From Pseudoxanthomonas sp. SE1 (GTDB lineage Bacteria; Pseudomonadota; Gammaproteobacteria; Xanthomonadales; Xanthomonadaceae): 64,000 bases of DNA. Each line of letters starts with the position of its first letter. Within the stretch, counting starts at the first letter, position 1. Where the stretch lies: the NCBI RefSeq assembly GCF_029542205.1, contig NZ_CP113783.1:3029001-3093000 (forward strand). Direction: 5' to 3'. A program made the position numbers and the translations under genes. The notes under the pieces are model-generated. The model searched no databases, was not told the DNA's origin, and was given only the letters and a program-made list of their open reading frames with translations. Positions 17,838 to 26,105 of this stretch are shown piece by piece.

Positions 17838-18245
17838 TCAGTGCGCGCAGCTGGCGTCGTGGATGTGCCAGTGGTTCAGGCGCAGGTTCAGCAGGTGGGC
17901 CAGGCCCACCAGCATGCCGCCCACGGTCATGACGATGGCATGCGGCACCACGGCTTCATGCAGGGGCGCATACAACACCCCCGCCCACAGGGCGGCCAGT
18001 CCGAACAGCAGCATGCCCAGCGCACGGAACGCGCGGTGGCGGCGATAACCCCAGACCAGGCTGAAAAGCCCCAGCACGGTCACGAAGGTCACAAAGCCAC
18101 GCTCGAAGCCGTCGCCCAGCCATACGGACAGGCCCAGCGAGGGAATCGCGGCCAACAGCAGGGGGGTGATCGCGCAATGCAATGCACACACCAGCGATCC
18201 GGCTGCGGCGAAGCGATCGATGAAGAAGCGGAGGGAGGACTTCAT
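17838..18245 (-). CDS. MerC-domain membrane protein
   Basis: 135 residues with four predicted transmembrane helices. The MerC signature lies early: RFAAAGSLVCALHCAITPLL with the CxxxC-like pair CALHC in the first helix. The C-terminus is His-rich (NHWHIHDASCAH). MerC proteins carry mercury, but in gammaproteobacteria chromosomal copies often lie beside zinc-regulated TonB receptors. Here the gene is divergent from such a receptor, with a Zur-like site between them, so zinc rather than mercury is the likelier metal. No mer operon genes are present. Confidence 0.9.
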   Translation of the reverse strand: MKSSLRFFIDRFAAAGSLVCALHCAITPLLLAAIPSLGLSVWLGDGFERGFVTFVTVLGLFSLVWGYRRHRAFRALGMLLFGLAALWAGVLYAPLHEAVVPHAIVMTVGGMLVGLAHLLNLRLNHWHIHDASCAH

Positions 18246-18283
18246 GGGGACAAGTATGACTTCCGGGAGGGTTATATTGTCAC

Positions 18284-18302
18284 TGTTGGTATATTATAAC
18301 AT
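18284..18302. promoter_or_regulatory. Zur-box-like palindrome in the divergent promoter
   Basis: TGTTGGTATATTATAACAT is an imperfect inverted repeat (6 of 9 arm positions). It resembles the gammaproteobacterial Zur consensus with the core GTTATANTATAAC. A second partial half-site, GTTATATTGTCAC, lies just left (18271-18283). The site is between the MerC gene start (18245) and the TonB receptor start (18319), in an unusually AT-rich stretch. A zur gene is encoded at 22403-22891. Confidence 0.65.
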
Positions 18303-18318
18303 CTTCAATCTCCCCACC

Positions 18319-20508
18319 ATGAGTGAATCCACGCCCATGCCATCCCTGCGTCGCGCCCTCCCCGCCCCCCACCTGCTCGCCGCCGCCCTCGCCCTGGCGC
18401 TTGCCTCTCCCGCCGCGCTGGCGGACGACGCCGGAGCCCCCCAGGCCAAGGATCTGGACGCCGTGGTGGTGACCGCCTCACCGTTGAAGGGCAATGCCGA
18501 ATCCGTCGCCACCCCGGTGGAGGTGCTGTACGGCGAGGCGCTGGACAAGGCCAAGGCCGGCACCCTGGGCGAGACGGTGGCGAAGCTGCCGGGCGTGCAG
18601 ACCACCTACTTCGGCACGGGCGTGGGTCGCCCGATCATCCGCGGCCAGGAGGGCCCGCGCGTGCAGGTGCTGTCCGGCGGCATCGGCTCGATGGACGCCT
18701 CCACGGTCTCCGCCGACCACGCGGTCAGCATCGAGCCGTTCCTAGCCGACCAGATCGAAGTGCTGAAGGGGCCCGCCACCCTGCTGTTCGGCAGCGGTGC
18801 CATCGGTGGTGCCGTCAACGTGGTCGATGGCCGGCTGGCCGAATCGATCCCGGACCAGCCGCTGAGCGGCCGCGCGGAAGTGCGCGGCAACACCGTCAAC
18901 GACGAACGTACCGGCATGTTCCGCCTCGACGGCGTCAACGGGAACTGGGTGCTGCATGTCGACGGCCTGGTCCGCGACACCGACGACTACGACATCCCGG
19001 GCGTGGCCATCCTGCACGACCATGAGGAGGGCGAAGAACATGAGGAAGAACCCCAACCCAACGGCACGCTGCCGAACAGTTCGGTGAAGACCCGTGCCGG
19101 TGCCGTCGGCGCGACCTATCTGGGCGACCGCGGCTACGTCGGCCTGGCCGCCAGCACGTACCGCAGCAACTACGGCATTCCGGCCGGCGCGCACGAGCAT
19201 GGCGAAGAGGACCACGATCACGACCATGACGGCGAAGAAGACCACGACGACGAAGCGCACGAGGAAGGCCCCGTGCGCATCGACATGGTGCAGAACCGCG
19301 TGGACATGAAGGCCGGCGTGTACGACCCGGTCTCGTTCCTGGAGAGCATCAACCTGCGCGCCGCCTGGAACGACTACGAGCACCTCGAGCTCGAAGGCGA
19401 CGAGATCGGCACGCGCTTCACCAATGAAGGCTACGACGCGCGCCTGGAAGCGGTGCAGAAGACCTGGAACGGCTGGCGCGGCGCGTTCGGACTGCAGTTC
19501 GGCAGTACCGATTTCAGCGCGGTGGGCGCAGAGGCCTTCGTGCCTTCGACGGTCACCGAAACACTGGGCCTGTTCGTGTTGCAGCAGAAGGACTTCGGCC
19601 CGTGGAAGCTGGAACTCGGCGGCCGCTACGATCAGGTCAAACTGAAGCCGGAGGATCGCGCCTCCACCGATTTCGACGCCATCAACCTGTCCGCCGCCGC
19701 GATCTGGCGCCTGAGCGATGGCTTCGACCTGCGCTTCGGGCTGGACCGCTCCGAGCGTGCGCCGACCAATGAGGAACTGTTCGCCGGCGGCACCCACGTG
19801 GCCACGCAGTCGATCGAGATCGGCGACGCCTCGCTGGACACGGAAAAGGGAGTGCGCGCAGAGATCGGTGCGCACTGGCATACCGATCGCGTGGACCTGA
19901 AGCTCGCGGTGTACCAGACGAAGTTCAAGGACTTCATCTATCTCACCGATACCGGCGTGGAAGAAGAAGGCTATCCCGTGCGGCTGTGGACGCAGGACGA
20001 CGCCACCTTCACCGGCGCCGAGGCCGAAGCGAAGATCCAGCTGGCCGACACGACGGCCGGCGCATGGGAGCTGCGCATGTACGGCGACTACGTCCGGGCG
20101 AAGCTGGACGGCAATGGCCTGCGGACGGTGGCCTTCGAAGTGCCACATGGCGACCACACGCACGGCTATGAGGTCGACATCGCGCAGGGCGGCTACCTGC
20201 CCCGCATCTCGCCGATGCGCGTCGGCGCCGACCTGGGCTGGTCGCTGGGCGGCTGGCGCGCCTCGCTGGGCGCAGTGCGTTACAGCAAGCAGGACGACGT
20301 GGCGCAGAACGAGGAGCCGAGCGACGGTTACACGCTGGTGGATGCGCACCTGGCGTATCGCTGGGATCGCACGGCATCAAGCTGGGAAGTGTTCCTGGAT
20401 GGCAGCAACCTGACCGACGAAGAAGCCCGCCCGCACACCTCGCTGCTGCGCGACTACGCGCCGTTGCCGGGCCGCGGCGTGGCCTTCGGCATCCGCGCGT
20501 ACTTCTGA
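18319..20508 (+). CDS. TonB-dependent receptor, probable zinc uptake (ZnuD-like)
   Basis: 729 residues from the ATG at 18319 (another Met six codons on). A signal peptide ends near ALADDAGAPQ. The plug (about 50-170) has the TonB-box-like LDAVVVTASPLKG, VAKLPGVQTTYFGTGVGRP, IIRGQEGPRVQVLSGGIGSM and the closing VLKGPATLLFGSGAIGGAVN. The barrel follows and ends with RGVAFGIRAYF. Two extracellular loops are rich in His and acidic residues: near residue 232 (HDHEEGEEHEEEP) and 290-318 (HEHGEEDHDHDHDGEEDHDD), plus PHGDHTHGYE later. Such loops bind zinc in ZnuD. Regulation by Zur is inferred from the promoter site. Confidence 0.9.
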   Translation: MSESTPMPSLRRALPAPHLLAAALALALASPAALADDAGAPQAKDLDAVVVTASPLKGNAESVATPVEVLYGEALDKAKAGTLGETVAKLPGVQTTYFGTGVGRPIIRGQEGPRVQVLSGGIGSMDASTVSADHAVSIEPFLADQIEVLKGPATLLFGSGAIGGAVNVVDGRLAESIPDQPLSGRAEVRGNTVNDERTGMFRLDGVNGNWVLHVDGLVRDTDDYDIPGVAILHDHEEGEEHEEEPQPNGTLPNSSVKTRAGAVGATYLGDRGYVGLAASTYRSNYGIPAGAHEHGEEDHDHDHDGEEDHDDEAHEEGPVRIDMVQNRVDMKAGVYDPVSFLESINLRAAWNDYEHLELEGDEIGTRFTNEGYDARLEAVQKTWNGWRGAFGLQFGSTDFSAVGAEAFVPSTVTETLGLFVLQQKDFGPWKLELGGRYDQVKLKPEDRASTDFDAINLSAAAIWRLSDGFDLRFGLDRSERAPTNEELFAGGTHVATQSIEIGDASLDTEKGVRAEIGAHWHTDRVDLKLAVYQTKFKDFIYLTDTGVEEEGYPVRLWTQDDATFTGAEAEAKIQLADTTAGAWELRMYGDYVRAKLDGNGLRTVAFEVPHGDHTHGYEVDIAQGGYLPRISPMRVGADLGWSLGGWRASLGAVRYSKQDDVAQNEEPSDGYTLVDAHLAYRWDRTASSWEVFLDGSNLTDEEARPHTSLLRDYAPLPGRGVAFGIRAYF

Positions 20509-20532
20509 TCCACGGCTGACGGTCCTCCCCCG

Positions 20533-20565
20533 GGGCGGCTGGCCTGGATGGCAGCCGCCCTTCTT
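20533..20565 (+). terminator. Terminator of the TonB receptor gene
   Basis: The stem GGGCGGCTG / CAGCCGCCC followed by TTCTT lies 25 bases past the stop at 20508. The T tract runs into the -35-like TTGACA of the next gene. Confidence 0.7.
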
Positions 20566-20593
20566 GACATCCGTTATGTGCATATACACATAA
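20564..20593 (+). promoter_or_regulatory. Promoter and palindromic operator of the marR-MFS operon
   Basis: A perfect -35 TTGACA at 20564-20569 is followed by the inverted repeat TTATGTGCATATACACATAA (20574-20593; 7-base arms, 6-base centre). Within it a -10-like CATAAT sits 19 bases downstream of the -35. The palindrome overlaps the promoter spacer and ends 33 bases before the MarR-type start, a classic autorepressor layout. Confidence 0.65.
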
Positions 20594-20626
20594 TTGACGC
20601 ATCGCTGCCAGTGTGATCCCCCCACC

Positions 20627-21082
20627 ATGCCCACCCCTTCCGCCTCGGCGACGCCGAGCATGTGCACCTGCTTCCGCTTGCGCCGCGCAAGCCGCCGCGT
20701 CACCCAGGTATACGACCACGAACTGGCGCCCGTCGGCCTGAGCCTCAATCAGTACTCCATCCTGCGCCGCAGCGAACGCGAGCCACGCGTGCTGGGCGAC
20801 CTGGCCGGGGAACTCGGCATGGATCGCACCACCCTGACCCGCAATCTGTCGCCGCTGGTGGATGCAGGCCTGGTGGAAATCGTCCGCGGCCACGACGCAC
20901 GCCAGCGCCTGATCGCGCTGACGCAAGAGGGGCGCCATCGACTCCTTGCCGCCAAGCCCAGGTGGCGACGCGCGCAGGACACCATCGACGCGATGCTCGG
21001 TGACGCCGGCATCCACCGGCTGCACGCAGACCTGGACCACCTCGACGCCCTGCTGCGCAAGCACCTGGGAGAAGCCGCATGA
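20627..21082 (+). CDS. MarR-family transcriptional regulator
   Basis: 151 residues from the ATG at 20627. The winged helix-turn-helix spans about 40-110: LAPVGLSLNQYSILRRSERE, then LGDLAGELGMDRTTLTRNLS and the wing VEIVRGHDARQRLIALTQEG. The N-terminus carries CTCFRLRRASR; the Cys pair is found in a MarR subgroup and may sense oxidants or electrophiles. It overlaps the MFS gene by 4 bases (ATGA) and should repress this operon through the palindrome at 20574-20593. Confidence 0.9.
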   Translation: MPTPSASATPSMCTCFRLRRASRRVTQVYDHELAPVGLSLNQYSILRRSEREPRVLGDLAGELGMDRTTLTRNLSPLVDAGLVEIVRGHDARQRLIALTQEGRHRLLAAKPRWRRAQDTIDAMLGDAGIHRLHADLDHLDALLRKHLGEAA

Positions 21083-22314
21083 GCCCCGCCGCCACAACGC
21101 CCGCTCCGCGCATGCACTGGGGCCTGCTTCTAGCCGCTGCGGGCATGCTGATGATCACGATGGGAGCGCGGCAGACCACCGGGCTGTTCGTGACGCCGAT
21201 CCACCAGGACACCGGCATCGGTATCGCCGCGATCAGCTTCGCGCTGGCGATCGGTCAGTTCACATGGGGCGCGGTGCAACCCGTCTTCGGGGCAATCGCC
21301 GACAAGCGTGGCTCCACGGGCGTGCTGGTGGCCGGCGGAATCCTTCTGTCGCTTGGCCTGGTGCTGACGCCACACCTCACCTCGCCGTGGGGCCTGATGT
21401 TCACGCTGGGCTTGTTGACGGCGGCGGGCGCAGGCGCGGGCAGCTTCTCGATCCTGATCGGCGCCACCGCACAGCAGCTTGCACCGGAGAAGCGTTCGTT
21501 CGCCGCGGGCTTCATCAACGCGGGGGGGTCGCTTGGCCAGTTCGTCTTCGCGCCCCTGGTGCAGGCCGTGATCGCCGTCGCCGGCTGGGCCAGCGCGATG
21601 TACACGCTTGCCGTCGCCTCATTGCTCGCGATTCCCCTGGCCTTCCCGTTGCGCAGGAAGGCGACGCCTTCGACGGGCACGACACCGGCCACTGCCGTCG
21701 GCGACATTTCGCTCAAACAACAGATCGCCATCGCCCTGCGCGACCGCAGCTACTGGATGCTGCACCTGGGCTTCTTCACATGCGGCGTGCACATCGCCTT
21801 CCTGGTGACGCACCTGCCTGGCGAAATCGCGTTGTGCGGTCTGTCGCCCAGCGTGTCGGCGGTGTCGATCGCGCTGATCGGCCTGTTCAACGTGGCTGGC
21901 AGCCTGGTCGCGGGCGCCCTGGGTCAGCGCATGCGCATGAAGTGGATCCTCGCGGCGATGTACGCCAGTCGCGCCGTGATGATCGCCCTCTACCTGATGG
22001 CGCCGCCGACGCCGTTGACGTTCTACGTATTCGCTGCTGCGCTCGGCTTCACCTGGTTGGCGACCGTACCGCCGACGGCAGGCCTGGTCGGCAAGCTGTT
22101 CGGCCCGCGCTACCTGGGCACGCTGTTCGGGCTGACGTTGCTGTCGCACCAGATCGGTGGCTTCTTCGGCGCGTGGCTGGGCGGCCTGGCGCTGGAACGC
22201 TTCGGCGACTACACGTGGATGTGGTACGCGGACATGGCGTTGGCGTTGATTGCCGCCTTGGCCAACCTGCCGATCCGGGAACGTTCACCGAGTGCGGTAC
22301 CGGCCGCGGCCTGA
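21079..22314 (+). CDS. MFS transporter
   Basis: 411 residues with 12 predicted transmembrane helices. The family loop between helices 2 and 3 reads GAIADKRGSTGVLVAGG, and the halves are separated by a basic linker around residue 195. The pattern ARQTTGLFVTPIHQDTGIGI with FSILIGATAQQLAPEKRSFA resembles the OFA/monocarboxylate-type subgroup. Substrate unknown. It is translationally coupled to the MarR regulator and is probably an exporter or uptake system induced by the MarR ligand. Confidence 0.88.
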   Translation: MSPAATTPAPRMHWGLLLAAAGMLMITMGARQTTGLFVTPIHQDTGIGIAAISFALAIGQFTWGAVQPVFGAIADKRGSTGVLVAGGILLSLGLVLTPHLTSPWGLMFTLGLLTAAGAGAGSFSILIGATAQQLAPEKRSFAAGFINAGGSLGQFVFAPLVQAVIAVAGWASAMYTLAVASLLAIPLAFPLRRKATPSTGTTPATAVGDISLKQQIAIALRDRSYWMLHLGFFTCGVHIAFLVTHLPGEIALCGLSPSVSAVSIALIGLFNVAGSLVAGALGQRMRMKWILAAMYASRAVMIALYLMAPPTPLTFYVFAAALGFTWLATVPPTAGLVGKLFGPRYLGTLFGLTLLSHQIGGFFGAWLGGLALERFGDYTWMWYADMALALIAALANLPIRERSPSAVPAAA

Positions 22315-22321
22315 GGATCCT

Positions 22322-22387
22322 TGTGGGAGCGACGTAAGTCGCGATGACGGGCCGCGGTGGCCCATCGCGACTTACGTCGCTCCCACA
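22322..22387. repeat. REP-like inverted doublet, copy 2
   Basis: Arms at 22322-22346 and 22363-22387 are exact inverse copies (core GGGAGCGACGTAAGTCGCGA), and the spacer is itself a small hairpin (GGGCC/GGCCC). It sits between the convergent MFS and zur genes, where the long stem could end both transcripts. Confidence 0.9.
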
Positions 22388-22402
22388 GCAAGCCGGCGGG
22401 TT

Positions 22403-22891
22403 TCACGTCGCCGCGCAGCGCGCGCACAGGCCATGTACTTCCAGCGTCTGCGCCTGTGGCTGGAAACCCAGTGCCTTGGCGCGCGCATCCAAGGCCGCCA
22501 CCACGTCGCGATCCTCCAGCTCCACCGCGCTGTGGCACCGGTCGCAGATGAGGAACGGCACCGAATGCTGGGCGCTGTTCGGGTGATGGCAGGCCACGAA
22601 CGCATTCACGGATTCGAGCTTGTGCACGAAACCGTTGGCCATCAGGAAGTCCAGCGCGCGGTACACCGTCGGCGGCGCGTCGGCGCCCACGCCCTTGGTG
22701 GCGCGCACCCATTCCAGCAATTCATAGGCCTTCACCGGCTTGCCGGCTTCCGCGATCAGCTGCAGCACGCGGGCACGGATCGGCGTCAGTCGCAGGCCGC
22801 GCTCCTGGCACGCGCGCTCGACCGCCGCCACGAACGCCTGCGCGTCGTGGACGTGATGGTGCGGGTCGGTACAGGCATGGGCGTTTGACAT
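22403..22891 (-). CDS. zur: Zinc uptake regulator of the Fur family
   Basis: 162 residues from the ATG at 22891 (MSNAHACTDPHHHVHDAQAF). It has a Fur-type winged helix (RGLRLTPIRARVLQLIAEAG, APPTVYRALDFLMANGFVHK) and a dimerisation domain with HHPNSAQHSVPFLICDRCHS. Structural-zinc Cys pairs are CDRC and CARC near the C-terminus. The His-rich N-terminus and the CxxC pairs fit Zur rather than Fur. It would repress zinc uptake when zinc is sufficient; the likely target is the site at 18284. It follows gltX with a 13-base gap, probably co-transcribed. Confidence 0.93.
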   Translation of the reverse strand: MSNAHACTDPHHHVHDAQAFVAAVERACQERGLRLTPIRARVLQLIAEAGKPVKAYELLEWVRATKGVGADAPPTVYRALDFLMANGFVHKLESVNAFVACHHPNSAQHSVPFLICDRCHSAVELEDRDVVAALDARAKALGFQPQAQTLEVHGLCARCAAT

Positions 22892-22904
22892 GAGCGATCC
22901 GGAG

Positions 22905-24311
22905 TCAGGCGGACGTATCCACTTTGATAAGTGCAGCATCGATGCGTTTCAAGGCTTCGTCGCGACCGGCCAGGTAGACGGTCTGCGAAATATCGGGGCT
23001 GACCTGGGTGCCTGTGATGGCCACGCGCAGCGGCTGCGCCACCTTGCCCATGCCGAGTCCGAGCGCTGCGGCAGCCTCGTGCAGCGCGACGGACACACTT
23101 TCCGCGCTCCACTCCGCCAGCGCTGCCAGGCACTCGCGGGCCTTGCCCAGCGGAGCGTGGGCGGCGGCCCCCAGATGCTTGGCCACGGCGGCCTCGTCGT
23201 ACACCGTCAGCGGCTGATACCAGACCATCGCCTTCTCGGCCATCTCCTTGAGGGTCTGCACGCGGTCGCGCAGGGCGACCACGACATCGGCCGGTGCGGG
23301 ACCACGGGAGAGATCGATCTCCAGCTTTTCCAACTGGTGGACCAGGTGCGGTGCGATGTCCGACGGCGCATCGGTCTTCAGATAGTGCTGGTTCACCCAG
23401 CCCAGCTTGGCCATGTCCAGCCGCGCGGCCTTGGAGTTCACGTCCTTCACGTCGAACAGGTCAATCAGTTCCTGCCGCGTGAACAGTTCCTGGTCGCCGT
23501 GCGACCAGCCCAACCGCGCCAGGTAGTTGATCAGCGCGTGCGGCAGGTAGCCGGCATCCTTGTACTGCATCACGTCGGCCGCACCGGTGCGCTTGGAGAG
23601 CTTGGCGCCCTGCTCGTCCAGGATCATCGGCATGTGCGCGAACTTCGGCACCGGCGCGCCCAGCGCTTCGTAGATGTTGATCTGGCGCGGGGTGTTGTTG
23701 ATGTGGTCGTCGCCGCGGATGACCTCGGTGATGCCCATGTCCCAGTCGTCCACGACCACGGCGAAGTTGTAGGTCGGGTAGCCGTCCGGACGGAAGATCA
23801 CCATGTCGTCGAGTTCGCTGTTGGCGATCTCGATGCGGCCCTTGATCAGGTCGTCGAAGGCGACCACGCCGTCGAGCGGATTCTTGAAGCGGATGACGCG
23901 GTTGGGGTCGTCGCGACGCGGCAGGTTCTGCTCGCGCGCGGCACCGTTGTAGCGCGGCTTCTCCTGCTTCGCCATCGCCGCCTCGCGCATCGCGTCAACT
24001 TCTTCGCGCGTCTCGTAGGCGTAATAGGCCTTGCCGTCGGCCACCAGCTGTTCGGCGACCTCGCGGTACCGGTCGACGCGATGGGTCTGGTAGATCGGGC
24101 CTTCATCGTAGTTCAGGCCCAGCCAGTCCATCGCATCGAGGATCGCGTCGATCGCCGCCTGCGTGCTGCGCTCGCGATCGGTGTCCTCGATGCGCAGGAT
24201 GAAATCGCCGCCGCGGTGGCGCGCTTCCAGCCAGCAGTACAGCGCGGTGCGGGCGCCGCCGATGTGCAGGTAGCCGGTGGGACTGGGAGCGAAGCGGGTA
24301 CGGCAGGCCAT
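22905..24311 (-). CDS. gltX: Glutamate--tRNA ligase
   Basis: 468 residues, a class I synthetase that charges tRNA-Glu. [18 protein letters not shown] contains the HIGH-type motif (HIGG, residues 16-19), and KLSKRTGA near residue 240 is the KMSKS motif. The anticodon-binding C-terminal helical domain is complete. The start [10 protein letters not shown] is the normal family start. It is divergent from lpxH and upstream of zur. Confidence 0.98.
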   Translation of the reverse strand: MACRTRFAPSPTGYLHIGGARTALYCWLEARHRGGDFILRIEDTDRERSTQAAIDAILDAMDWLGLNYDEGPIYQTHRVDRYREVAEQLVADGKAYYAYETREEVDAMREAAMAKQEKPRYNGAAREQNLPRRDDPNRVIRFKNPLDGVVAFDDLIKGRIEIANSELDDMVIFRPDGYPTYNFAVVVDDWDMGITEVIRGDDHINNTPRQINIYEALGAPVPKFAHMPMILDEQGAKLSKRTGAADVMQYKDAGYLPHALINYLARLGWSHGDQELFTRQELIDLFDVKDVNSKAARLDMAKLGWVNQHYLKTDAPSDIAPHLVHQLEKLEIDLSRGPAPADVVVALRDRVQTLKEMAEKAMVWYQPLTVYDEAAVAKHLGAAAHAPLGKARECLAALAEWSAESVSVALHEAAAALGLGMGKVAQPLRVAITGTQVSPDISQTVYLAGRDEALKRIDAALIKVDTSA

Positions 24312-24469
24312 GGAGGAGCTCTGAATACGGAATCCCGCGATTTTACCGCGCCGCGACGGTTCTGCCGCGCCTCGCCGGCCCGAACGCGCCGCAGCGCGCC
24401 CGCTCGGCGAGGCGCCCGGAAGGCCTTGCCGATGAAGGAAGCCCGGTGGGGAGGGCTTAGAATCACGGC

Positions 24470-25207
24470 ATGACCACGCTCTTCATCTCCGACCTGCACC
24501 TGGATCCCGAACGCCCTGCTGTAACCGAACTGTTCGGCACGTTCATGCAACGGGAGGCCGTTGGGGCCGACGCCCTTTACATCCTGGGCGACCTGTTCGA
24601 AGCCTGGGTGGGCGATGACGACCCGTCTGAAACCGGTGCCTACGTCGCGGCCCGCATCCGCGAGGTCGCCGATGCCGGCGTACCGGTGTTCTTCATCCGC
24701 GGCAACCGCGATTTCCTGCTCGGTGACGCCTTCGCCCGCCGCGCCGGCATGCGCATCCTGCCCGATCCAGCGGTCGTCATGCTGTACGGCAAGCCGACGA
24801 TCCTGATGCATGGCGACCTGCTGTGCACGGGCGACACGGCCTACCAGGCGTTCCGTGCGCAGACGCGCAATCCGGCGTGGCAGGCGCAATTCCTGGCCCA
24901 ATCGCTGGCTGCCCGACTGGCCTTCGCTGCACAGGCGCGTGCCGCCAGTGCTGCGCACCAGGGCGGCATGAAGCAGAGCGACAAGGCGCAGTTCGAGACG
25001 CTGACCGACGTGGCGCCCGCGACGGTGGATGCCACGCTGGCCCAGTTCGGCATCGACATGCTGATCCATGGCCACACGCACCGGCCGGCGATCCACGACC
25101 TGACCGTCCATGGCCAAGCGTGCCGCCGCATCGTGCTGGGCGACTGGTACGAGCAGGGCTCGGTGTTGCGCGTGGAACCGCATGTAATGACGCTGGAGCG
25201 TCTGTAG
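24470..25207 (+). CDS. lpxH: UDP-2,3-diacylglucosamine diphosphatase
   Basis: 245 residues. A peripheral inner-membrane metallophosphoesterase that cleaves UDP-2,3-diacylglucosamine to lipid X in lipid A synthesis. All metal motifs are present: [49 protein letters not shown] and [13 protein letters not shown]. Length matches the family (about 240-250). Monocistronic, with a REP-like doublet right after the stop. Confidence 0.97.
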   Translation: MTTLFISDLHLDPERPAVTELFGTFMQREAVGADALYILGDLFEAWVGDDDPSETGAYVAARIREVADAGVPVFFIRGNRDFLLGDAFARRAGMRILPDPAVVMLYGKPTILMHGDLLCTGDTAYQAFRAQTRNPAWQAQFLAQSLAARLAFAAQARAASAAHQGGMKQSDKAQFETLTDVAPATVDATLAQFGIDMLIHGHTHRPAIHDLTVHGQACRRIVLGDWYEQGSVLRVEPHVMTLERL

Positions 25208-25215
25208 GTCTTAGA

Positions 25216-25282
25216 TGTGGGAGCGACGTAAGTCGCGATGATGTTTCCGCGGTAGCTCATCGCGACTTACGTCGCTCCCACA
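25216..25282. repeat. REP-like inverted doublet, copy 3
   Basis: Arms at 25216-25241 and 25257-25282 are exact inverse copies of each other, with the same core as copies 1 and 2. It fills the space between the convergent lpxH and DUF455 genes. Confidence 0.9.
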
Positions 25283-25292
25283 CCCTCATCCC

Positions 25293-26090
25293 CTACGGGG
25301 CTTCCAACGCCGCCAGCTCGTCTTCGTCGAAGCCGGCCAACAGCCGCGCCTCGATGTTGAACGGGCCATGCAGGTAGCCGCCGGCATATTCCCTCAGCAG
25401 TTCGCGGAAGCGTGCGCGCGGTTCGATGCCGCGTTGTGCGCAGTACCAGCGGTACCAGCGCGAACCGGCGGCGACATGCGCGATCTCCTCGCGCAGGATC
25501 AGCTCGAGGATCGCCACGGTGGCTTCGTCGCCGAGTTCGCGCAGTTTGACGATCATCCCCGGCGTGACGTCCAGGCCACGCGCTTCCAGCACGCGTGGCA
25601 CCAGCGCCATCCGCGCCAGCCCGTCATGCGCAGTCTTTTCGGTCATCTCCCACAAGCCGTTGTGGGCGTCGAAATCGCCGTAGTCGTAGCCGAGTTCGCG
25701 CAGGCGGTCGCGCAGCAGCACGAAGTGGCGCGCCTCGTCGTGGGCCACCTGCACCCAGTCGGCATGGAACGCCGCCGGCAGACCACGGAAGCGGTATGCC
25801 GCGTCCCAGGCAAGGTCGATGGCGTTGAGTTCGATATGCGCGATGGCATGGATGAAGGCGGCCCTGCCCGGCACGCTGCCGAGTCCACGCCGCGGCAGAT
25901 CGCGCGGATGCACGAGGGTCGGCTTCGCCGGTCGCCCCGGCATGCGGATGGGTTCGGGCGGTGGCGCGTCGGCGGGAACCGCCAGCTCACCGCGCGCGAA
26001 CGCATCAGCGTATCGCCGTGTCAGCGCGACCTTGTCGTCCACGTCCGTCGCGTCCAGGCAGGCACGCGCAGCCTCGAACAGCGTCGCCAT
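25293..26090 (-). CDS. DUF455 ferritin-like protein
   Basis: 265 residues. The ferritin-like helices carry carboxylate/His motifs expected for a di-iron site: AAFIHAIAHIELNAIDLAWD, WVQVAHDEARHFVLLRDRL and ILELILREEIAHVAAGSRWY. The N-terminal MPGRPAKPTLVHPRDLPRRG is also conserved in the DUF455 family. The reaction is unknown; related di-iron proteins modify tRNA or act on small molecules. It lies 15 bases downstream of purF on the same strand and may be part of that operon. Confidence 0.9.
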   Translation of the reverse strand: MATLFEAARACLDATDVDDKVALTRRYADAFARGELAVPADAPPPEPIRMPGRPAKPTLVHPRDLPRRGLGSVPGRAAFIHAIAHIELNAIDLAWDAAYRFRGLPAAFHADWVQVAHDEARHFVLLRDRLRELGYDYGDFDAHNGLWEMTEKTAHDGLARMALVPRVLEARGLDVTPGMIVKLRELGDEATVAILELILREEIAHVAAGSRWYRWYCAQRGIEPRARFRELLREYAGGYLHGPFNIEARLLAGFDEDELAALEAP

Positions 26091-26105
26091 GGCGTGCGCG
26101 CCGCT

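Noticed and set aside
17838..18245. Mercury-resistance operon
   Set aside because: Only a MerC-like protein is present; no merR, merT, merP or merA, and the neighbour is a zinc-type receptor.
18742..20349. 535-residue minus-strand frame opposite the TonB receptor
   Set aside because: Antisense of clear plug and barrel sequence; Val/Ala/Gln-rich without domains.
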